Source of the DNA: JBBDNV01 sp040877415
GTDB taxonomy: Bacteria > Planctomycetota > Planctomycetia > Pirellulales > PALSA-1355
Direction of reading: 5' to 3'
Length of the DNA stretch: 27,651 bases
Assembly (NCBI GenBank): GCA_040877415.1
Contig: JBBDNV010000076.1
Location: forward strand, 1-27,651
The position numbers and the translations under genes are program-made. This document shows positions 23,053 through 27,651 of this stretch, in pieces. Each line of letters starts with the position of its first letter. The stretch's first letter is position 1. The notes under the pieces are model-generated. The model was not told the origin of the DNA. It saw only the letters and a program-made list of their open reading frames with translations, and searched no databases.

Positions 23053-23940
23053 ATGCCGCAAACCATGATGCAAACCAGGCTGGGCGATTTGCCCGTTCGC
23101 CGCGGCAAAGTGCGCGATATCTACGATCTCGGCAGCGAGCTGCTGCTGGTGGCCACCGATCGAATCAGTGCCTTCGATTGGGTCTTGCCCACCGGCATCC
23201 CCGACAAGGGGCGCGTGCTCGCGCAAACCAGCGCCTTCTGGTTCGGCGAGCTGGGCGAGCCGCATCACATGCTGAGCAGCGACATCAGCGACGTCCGTTT
23301 GCCGCCGGGCGTCGATCCGGCGCCCCTCGTGGGACGCAGCATGCTGGTGCGCAAGACCGAAGTCGTGCCGATCGAGTGCGTCGTGCGCGGCTATCTTTCC
23401 GGTTCCGGGTGGAAGGAATATCGCGAGCAGGGGAGCGTGTGCGGCATCCGCCTGCCTTCGGGACTGACGGAAAGCGAGAAACTGCCTGAACCGATCTTCA
23501 CGCCCGCCACGAAGGCCGAAAGCGGCCACGACATGAACATCTCGTTCGAAACGATGATCGATCTCGTGGGGCGCGACGTTTCCCAAGAGCTGCGCCGCCG
23601 CAGCCTGGCCGTCTACGGGCGCGGCGCCCAACACGCCCGAGAGCGCGGAATCTTGATCGCCGACACGAAGTTCGAATGGGGCCGCCTGGGAGACAAGCTG
23701 ATCCTGATCGACGAAGTGCTGACGCCCGACAGCTCGCGCTTCTGGCCCGCCGACTCGTATCGCGCAGGCGGACCGCAGCCATCGTTCGACAAGCAGTTCG
23801 TCCGCGACTGGCTGGAAACCACCGGCTGGGACAAGAACAGCCCGCCGCCCGAACTGCCCGCCGACGTAGTGGCCAAAACGCGCGCCAAGTACATCGACGC
23901 CTACGAGCGCCTCTCAGGCACCGCCTTCGCCTGGAAGTAG
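23053..23940 (+). CDS. purC: Phosphoribosylaminoimidazole-succinocarboxamide synthase (SAICAR synthase)
   Basis: A 295-residue cytoplasmic enzyme of purine synthesis, joining CAIR and aspartate with ATP to give SAICAR. The N-terminal RRGKVRDIYDL is the nucleotide-binding loop (GKVRD), followed by LVATDRISAFDWVLPTGIPDKG. VRGYLSGSGWKEY, ADTKFEWG and LIDEVLTPDSSRFWP are the conserved substrate-site segments. The length fits the longer Ade1-like PurC group (~300 residues) rather than the ~240-residue E. coli form. AAAGGGA precedes the ATG. No other pur gene is in the window; purine genes scattered as single genes are usual in planctomycetes. Confidence 0.96.
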   Translation: MPQTMMQTRLGDLPVRRGKVRDIYDLGSELLLVATDRISAFDWVLPTGIPDKGRVLAQTSAFWFGELGEPHHMLSSDISDVRLPPGVDPAPLVGRSMLVRKTEVVPIECVVRGYLSGSGWKEYREQGSVCGIRLPSGLTESEKLPEPIFTPATKAESGHDMNISFETMIDLVGRDVSQELRRRSLAVYGRGAQHARERGILIADTKFEWGRLGDKLILIDEVLTPDSSRFWPADSYRAGGPQPSFDKQFVRDWLETTGWDKNSPPPELPADVVAKTRAKYIDAYERLSGTAFAWK

Positions 23941-23948
23941 AGAACGCG

Positions 23949-24188
23949 TTATTCGTCATCGCGCGCCGAGACGCGTTCATCCGTGGGCGAACTCGGCTGA
24001 CTATGGACCCAACCGAGCAGCTCGCGCAAAACGACTCTTTGCGCCGAAGCCTCGCCAGCCAAGGCCCCCGGACCATCCTCGCCGGCCTCCTCAATTTGGA
24101 CGTGGACTTTCGTCTGCTCGGCCAGCTCGACCGGTTCCAGCGGGCGAAATACACCCCGTTCATAGATAGCGTCGAATTCCTGGCTCAT
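23949..24188 (-). CDS. AF2212/DUF104-family antitoxin-like protein (orphan)
   Basis: 79 residues. The first 32 (FDAIYERGVFRPLEPVELAEQTKVHVQI) form the AF2212-like/DUF104 domain, a small DNA-binding-type beta fold found in VapB-like antitoxins, where YE-x-GV-x-RPLEPVxLxE-x-TKV is the signature. The remaining half is polar and acidic, as expected of a toxin-binding tail. No PIN-domain or other toxin gene follows; the next sequence downstream is purC on the other strand, whose stop lies 8 nt away. It may be an orphan antitoxin or a stand-alone regulator. Confidence 0.8.
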   Translation of the reverse strand: MSQEFDAIYERGVFRPLEPVELAEQTKVHVQIEEAGEDGPGALAGEASAQRVVLRELLGWVHSQPSSPTDERVSARDDE

Positions 24189-24318
24189 AAGACCATTCTA
24201 CCTTGCCGCCGCCGAACTTGTCACGCAGCGGGCGGAGCAATTCAGAGTGCCATACGGGGCGGGTGACTCCGGCCATGATTCGGGATGCCACCTGCAAAAC
24301 CATGGGCGTCGTGCCCTA

Positions 24319-25938
24319 TTACGGATTGCTGATCGGCCGCACGCCGCGGATGCGGCCCGCCGGGCGATGGCGATCGAGGGCCACCGGATCGGCCGTATCG
24401 TGCACGCCCACGTTGCCCGCTTCGTCGCGCACTTCCAGCCGCAGCACAATCCGCTCCGGCACGCGGCTCTCCAAACGCCAACGGTAACTGCCGGTATTCT
24501 CCAGGCCCGAGGCAATCGGCGTCCACGGTCCGTTTGGGCTGGCGGCAAACAACAGCGTCACCGGACGCGGGTCGAGCACGTCGTCAAACGCTTCCCAACG
24601 CACCAGCAATTCGGTCGCGTCGGGCGAAACTTCGGTGCCGGCGATCCGGCAGGTCGGCCTGGTCGTGTCGACGCCGATCCAGATGTCGGGCACGTCGCCC
24701 TCGGCCGGTGGCCGGCCGCCGAAGCCGCTGCCGCTCTGCACGAGAATTCGAAAACCGTAAATCCCCTCGCCGTTAACCGTAACCGCCATCGGGCTGCGAT
24801 TGTCGGCATCGACGGCGTAGTCACTCCACGTGCGTCCTCCGTCGCGCGTCCCCCACAGCTCGACCCGGCCGACGCCCGAGGGCCCGACCGATTCGATTTC
24901 GTACTCCAGCTCGAAATTGCGCGAGCCCACCATCCGCGGCCGCACCGCCGCCGGCAAGACCGAAAAATCCAAGGCCGATCCCGGCCGGCCCAGGCGATTA
25001 TTACTCACCGAAGTTGCGCTGGCGCGCGGGTTTTCGTCGGGCGCGTACCCGGCCGGGGCCGACGACGGATAAGCGTCGCTCGTCGGTCCGCCGGTAGGCG
25101 GCATGCGGCGATCGCCCGTGCTGCCCAGCCGGCGGTCCATCGCTCGATCCGGCGGCCAACGCGTCGAATTGTTGGTCGGTTGATTGGCCGCGTTGCCGCC
25201 GCGCCAACTTTCGGCATCCGCCCGCCCGGCCGCCTCCGACGGCGACGCACTGTCAAGCGGCTTGACGACCGCCTGAGTCACGGCCGGGTTGCCGGCCAGG
25301 TCGCTGATTTCAGCCCGCACCAGAATCGGACCATTTGCGGCGTTGGGCCACCAGGTGGCTTCGCCCGAAAGCGTGTGCCGCATTGCGCTGGGGGGAGATT
25401 CGACCGCCACACGTTGCCAGGGTCCGGTGGAAGTGGCCTGGTATTCGAGCTTGAAACTTCCCTGTTTGAGGTTCGGATCGACCGCCTGCCAGCGCGCGAC
25501 AATTTCGCCCGCCCCGCCGCGCGCCACCGAAACGTCCAGCCGTGGCGCCACGGTGTCGACCGTGACTTTCAACTGCGGCGCGAGCGGTGTCTCGGGCCGG
25601 GTGATTCCCGCTCCGTCGACCGTGCGGATGCTGTACCAATACTCGCCGTCGTGCGGCGCGCGGAACACGAACGCGCCTTTCTCCGGCCGCACGCGGCTCG
25701 ACGGGGCCCAGGTCGCCCCCTGGTCGGTCGAAACGTGCAATTGCACTTCCACCGGCCCAGCGGCGGGAGTTTGTGGCGGCTCGATGCGGAAGGGAATGGT
25801 AAAGGCGTTCTGCCGCGTGGCCGTCACGATCGGATCGCCCGGTTGTCCGGCCGGATCGCTCCCCGCGGGCGCAGCGTGAGCGTGTGGTCCACTGGCGGCC
25901 AACAGCAAAAAGGCGGCGATCAAATGTCCAAGCCGCAT
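24319..25938 (-). CDS. Secreted protein with four Ig/FN3-like domains
   Basis: 539 residues with a signal peptide (hydrophobic run LIAAFLLLAASG, then HAHAAP). Four beta-sandwich-like domains can be traced. D1 (about 38-132) contains VQLHVSTDQGATW, and D2 (133-232) FKLEYQATSTGPWQRV, VRAEISDLAGN. D3 (about 327-430) contains VELWGTRDGGRTW, and D4 (431-525) VTLLFAASPNGPWTPI, LRLEVRDEAGN. D1 resembles D3 and D2 resembles D4, so the protein looks like a duplicated two-domain unit joined by a disordered linker rich in Ser, Pro, Arg and Asn (about 233-325). No catalytic motif is seen. An extracellular binding or structural role is inferred. The gene follows eda on the same strand after a 237-nt gap, so co-transcription is doubtful. 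Confidence 0.78.
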   Translation of the reverse strand: MRLGHLIAAFLLLAASGPHAHAAPAGSDPAGQPGDPIVTATRQNAFTIPFRIEPPQTPAAGPVEVQLHVSTDQGATWAPSSRVRPEKGAFVFRAPHDGEYWYSIRTVDGAGITRPETPLAPQLKVTVDTVAPRLDVSVARGGAGEIVARWQAVDPNLKQGSFKLEYQATSTGPWQRVAVESPPSAMRHTLSGEATWWPNAANGPILVRAEISDLAGNPAVTQAVVKPLDSASPSEAAGRADAESWRGGNAANQPTNNSTRWPPDRAMDRRLGSTGDRRMPPTGGPTSDAYPSSAPAGYAPDENPRASATSVSNNRLGRPGSALDFSVLPAAVRPRMVGSRNFELEYEIESVGPSGVGRVELWGTRDGGRTWSDYAVDADNRSPMAVTVNGEGIYGFRILVQSGSGFGGRPPAEGDVPDIWIGVDTTRPTCRIAGTEVSPDATELLVRWEAFDDVLDPRPVTLLFAASPNGPWTPIASGLENTGSYRWRLESRVPERIVLRLEVRDEAGNVGVHDTADPVALDRHRPAGRIRGVRPISNP

Positions 25939-26175
25939 CGTGCGTGCTCGTGTTCCCTACAGCCCCCCGGGGCCGAGTCAGTCGCATACCGAAGCGCGCG
26001 CAACCGCGAACGCTCATCGAGCGCGCCGTGAATGATTTATCGCCCAACGCGACCTTACCGCTTGAGCAGGACTTAGCGACGCTGCCAACCATGCCAAGCA
26101 GGGCAAAATGGGGGGAAATGGCGCCGGGCGAAGTCGAGACGCTTTGGAGGCTCGATTTTAACGTACGGCTCGCGT

Positions 26176-26823
26176 TCAGCCGCCGCGGGATTGGCGGACG
26201 ACGTCCACGAACCCGCGGGCCAGAGATTCGATTTTCGCCAGGTCGCCGCTCGACACGGCTTTGGGGTCGACCAGCGAGCCGCCCACGCCGAGGGCAAACG
26301 CCCCGGCCCGCAAAAACTCGCCGGCCGTCTGCAAATTCACCCCTCCGGTCGGCATCAGCCGCACCTGCGGCAACGGCCCGGCCAGAGCCTTTAAGTACTG
26401 CGGCCCGCCCATGTCGGCGGGGAAGATCTTCACAATGTCGGCCCCGGCTTCCCAGGCCCAGAGCACTTCGGTGGGCGAGAGCGCCCCGGGAATGACCAGC
26501 TTGTCGTAGCGGCGGCAGATCTTGATCACGTCCAGGTTCACCGTCGGCGAGACGATGAACTCGGCGCCCTCCAAGAGCGCCGCGCGGGCCGTTTCCGCGT
26601 CGAGAACCGTGCCCGCGCCGAGCAAAATGCGGCCACCCAGCCGTTCGGCCACGCGCCTTAGCACTTCGTGGGCCCGTGGCACGGTGAACGTGACTTCCAT
26701 GATCTCGACGCCGCCGGCCAGAAGCGCTTCGGCCACGTCGGCCAAAAGCTCCCCGCTGGCGGCTCGAATAACGGCCACGATGCCGTTTGCTCCGATGCGC
26801 GAAAGCTGGTCGTGTTTGTTCAT
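26176..26823 (-). CDS. eda: KDPG/KHG aldolase (2-dehydro-3-deoxy-phosphogluconate aldolase)
   Basis: A 215-residue class I aldolase of the Eda family, cleaving KDPG to pyruvate and glyceraldehyde 3-phosphate (and possibly 4-hydroxy-2-oxoglutarate). The catalytic base is E43 in IMEVTFTVP, and the Schiff-base lysine is K132 in VKIFPAD. GAGTVLD, IVSPTVN and PTGGVN are the family's phosphate- and substrate-loop segments. The ATG at 26823 starts MNKHDQLSRIG, a normal N-terminus; the open frame upstream to 26904 overlaps a promoter-like TTGACA and is rejected. No Edd, KDG kinase or sugar-acid dehydratase gene is adjacent. Confidence 0.9.
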   Translation of the reverse strand: MNKHDQLSRIGANGIVAVIRAASGELLADVAEALLAGGVEIMEVTFTVPRAHEVLRRVAERLGGRILLGAGTVLDAETARAALLEGAEFIVSPTVNLDVIKICRRYDKLVIPGALSPTEVLWAWEAGADIVKIFPADMGGPQYLKALAGPLPQVRLMPTGGVNLQTAGEFLRAGAFALGVGGSLVDPKAVSSGDLAKIESLARGFVDVVRQSRGG

Positions 26824-26875
26824 CGGGCGCTGGCGCTGTTGGTGCGAGAGAATGGACAAAGCTATGTGTCTTCCC

Positions 26876-26904
26876 AGGCTAGCGCCGCGATCCGGCAGTG
26901 TCAA
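26876..26904 (-). promoter_or_regulatory. Possible sigma70-type promoter for eda
   Basis: A perfect TTGACA (complement of 26899-26904), a 17-bp spacer and a weak TAGCCT (complement of 26876-26881). The predicted leader is about 46 nt. Confidence 0.4.
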
Positions 26905-26980
26905 CGATCACCGCCACCGTTCCCGCTCGGCGCCGCGAGACCGACACGCGTTGCACAATCGAGTGCGGTTCTCAATCGCT

Positions 26981-27073
26981 TTATTCCCCGCCTTTGCCGG
27001 CTTTTCCGGGGAACCGTGCGGTGTCACTCTTAGCACAACCAACAACGCAATCCCCCGGCAAAGCCCGGGGCTA
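26981..27073. repeat. Paired GC-rich inverted repeat (CCCCCGGC family), copy C
   Basis: The right arm 27049-27073 (AATCCCCCGGCAAAGC then CCGGGGCTA) closely matches the right arm of copy B. The left arm (26981-27012) is degenerate, with an extra CTTTT inside the stem. Confidence 0.75.
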
Positions 27074-27211
27074 TTGGCAATCGTCGCCGGACCCTTGCCC
27101 CCGCCGAATTCTGGACGCGGCACCCCGTAAGGCGCATAATAGAAGCGGCACATGGGACGGGAGTGGGAAGTTTAGCGAAAGGCAGCGGCCCGGTTCAGGC
27201 CTTTTCTCGCA

Positions 27212-27475
27212 ATGGCCGAGTTCTTGGGTAGCCCGCTGGTCTCGGTCGTGTTCCTGCTGGCGCTAACCGCCACGCTGGTGGCCGTCGGCATCTACGCGAT
27301 CGGCAAAGTCCGCGCCGGTTTGAAGCGGCAGGAGCCGGACGCAAGCGCGTGGTTGACAAAATTCCAGGAATTGCACGTCCAGGGTGAGCTAAGCGACGAG
27401 GAATTCCGAACAATAAAGGCTATGCTGGCAAAGCGCCTACAGCGCGAGTTAAACGATACGGAGAAATCAGCTTAG
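27212..27475 (+). CDS. Small single-pass membrane protein with SHOCT-like C-terminus
   Basis: 87 residues. One membrane segment (about 9-31, SVVFLLALTATLVAVGIYAIG) is followed by a basic stop-transfer (KVRAGLKRQ) and a cytoplasmic helical hairpin, WLTKFQELHVQGELSDEEFRT then IKAMLAKRLQREL. The pattern L-x-G-x-L-(S/T)-xxEF-xx-x-K-xx-L is that of SHOCT-type short C-terminal domains, thought to mediate oligomerisation. Function is unknown. The start has no clear ribosome-binding site. A tandem palindromic repeat begins 7 nt after the stop. Confidence 0.75.
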   Translation: MAEFLGSPLVSVVFLLALTATLVAVGIYAIGKVRAGLKRQEPDASAWLTKFQELHVQGELSDEEFRTIKAMLAKRLQRELNDTEKSA

Positions 27476-27482
27476 GGGCGCC

Positions 27483-27645
27483 GTTGAAAAATGGGACTGG
27501 CTCCGAGCACGTCGCGGCGAGACCCGCGAAAAACGGTCGTCGCGAGGTGCCTGTCCCAGTTTGAAAAATGGGACTGGCTCCGAGCACGTCGCGGCGAGAC
27601 CCGCGAAAAACGGTCGTCGCGAGGTGCCTGTCCCAGTTTTTCAAC
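27483..27645. repeat. Tandem duplication of a 77-bp unit of the GTTGAAAAATGGGAC palindrome family
   Basis: Units 27484-27560 and 27561-27637 are identical over 77 bases, and the second is completed by TTTTCAAC to 27645. The ends TTGAAAAATGGGACTGG and CCTGTCCCAGTTTTTCAA are inverted. At the junction the right end of unit 1 is fused to the left end of unit 2 as CCCAGTTTGAAAAATGGG, having lost most of the shared TTTTCAAC. A diverged single copy is at 6762-6848. Confidence 0.92.
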
Positions 27646-27651
27646 ACGCTG

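Larger units (their letters stand above)
26824..27211. other. Divergent intergenic region between eda and the SHOCT-type gene
   Basis: 388 bases with no credible gene. It holds the eda promoter candidate (26876-26904) and a CCCCCGGC-family repeat pair (26981-27073). An AT-richer CATAATAG near 27134-27142 may be part of a + strand promoter, without a clear -35. Confidence 0.5.

Noticed and set aside
27483..27645. CRISPR-like repetition
   Set aside because: There are only two contiguous 77-bp units with no spacer and no cas genes.
27420..27647. 75-codon frame on - strand
   Set aside because: It is encoded almost wholly by the tandem palindromic repeat; its peptide repeat simply mirrors the DNA repeat.

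Overview
The window (27.7 kb, GC-rich) looks like chromosome of a planctomycete, probably of the Pirellulales. This is an inference from style rather than from a marker gene. The signs are secreted FG-GAP/VCBS and Ig-like proteins, a secreted protein with a CX4CH haem-type motif, a GH10-like protein of unusual build, an FHA-GAF-SpoIIE phosphatase, mostly single-gene transcription units, and intergenic GC-rich inverted repeats of the kind scattered through planctomycete genomes. No rRNA, tRNA, CRISPR array, prophage or transposase gene was seen.

Layout. 1-5 kb: the tail of a PD40/WD40-like propeller gene, a CPBP (CAAX-type) membrane protease, an ACT-domain threonine ammonia-lyase and a thioredoxin-like protein on +, then a convergent OPT-family transporter on -. 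5-10.4 kb: a haemolysin III/PAQR membrane protein (+), a secreted redoxin (-), a secreted FG-GAP protein (-), a polysaccharide pyruvyl transferase-like gene followed closely by a small HExxH membrane protein (+), a PilZ-domain protein (-) and a Dabb protein (-). 10.4-17.7 kb: a secreted protein made of two tandem copies of one ~225-residue module (+), a HemP-like miniprotein (-), ftsH (-) and a long recQ (-). 17.7-21 kb: a secreted CX4CH protein (-), with a coding-looking in-frame tail after its stop, diverges from the FHA-GAF-SpoIIE phosphatase (+). 21-27.6 kb: the GH10-like gene (-) lying between two copies of a direct composite repeat, purC (+), an orphan AF2212/DUF104-type antitoxin (-), a secreted protein with four Ig/FN3-like domains (-), a KDPG aldolase (-) and a small SHOCT-type membrane protein (+).

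The genes do not form one pathway. ftsH, recQ, purC, ilvA and eda are housekeeping or central-metabolism genes; the rest are envelope, surface or regulatory genes. Three repeat families are visible: an 86-88 bp imperfect palindrome (6762-6848, and doubled in tandem at 27483-27645) that begins 6-7 nt after a stop codon both times; paired CCCCCGGC..GCCGGGGG stem arms (8217-8294, 10461-10546, 26981-27073); and a composite CACCCGTGG-hairpin plus AGCCCGAAGCG repeat (21015-21165, 22845-22902).

I did not find a convincing new multi-gene system. The best leads are the stop-codon-linked palindrome family, the repeat that appears to supply the start codon of the gene at 10621, the in-frame coding-looking tail after the TAG at 17866, and the unassigned proteins at 9074, 10621 and 24319. 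Promoter calls are by eye and tentative.
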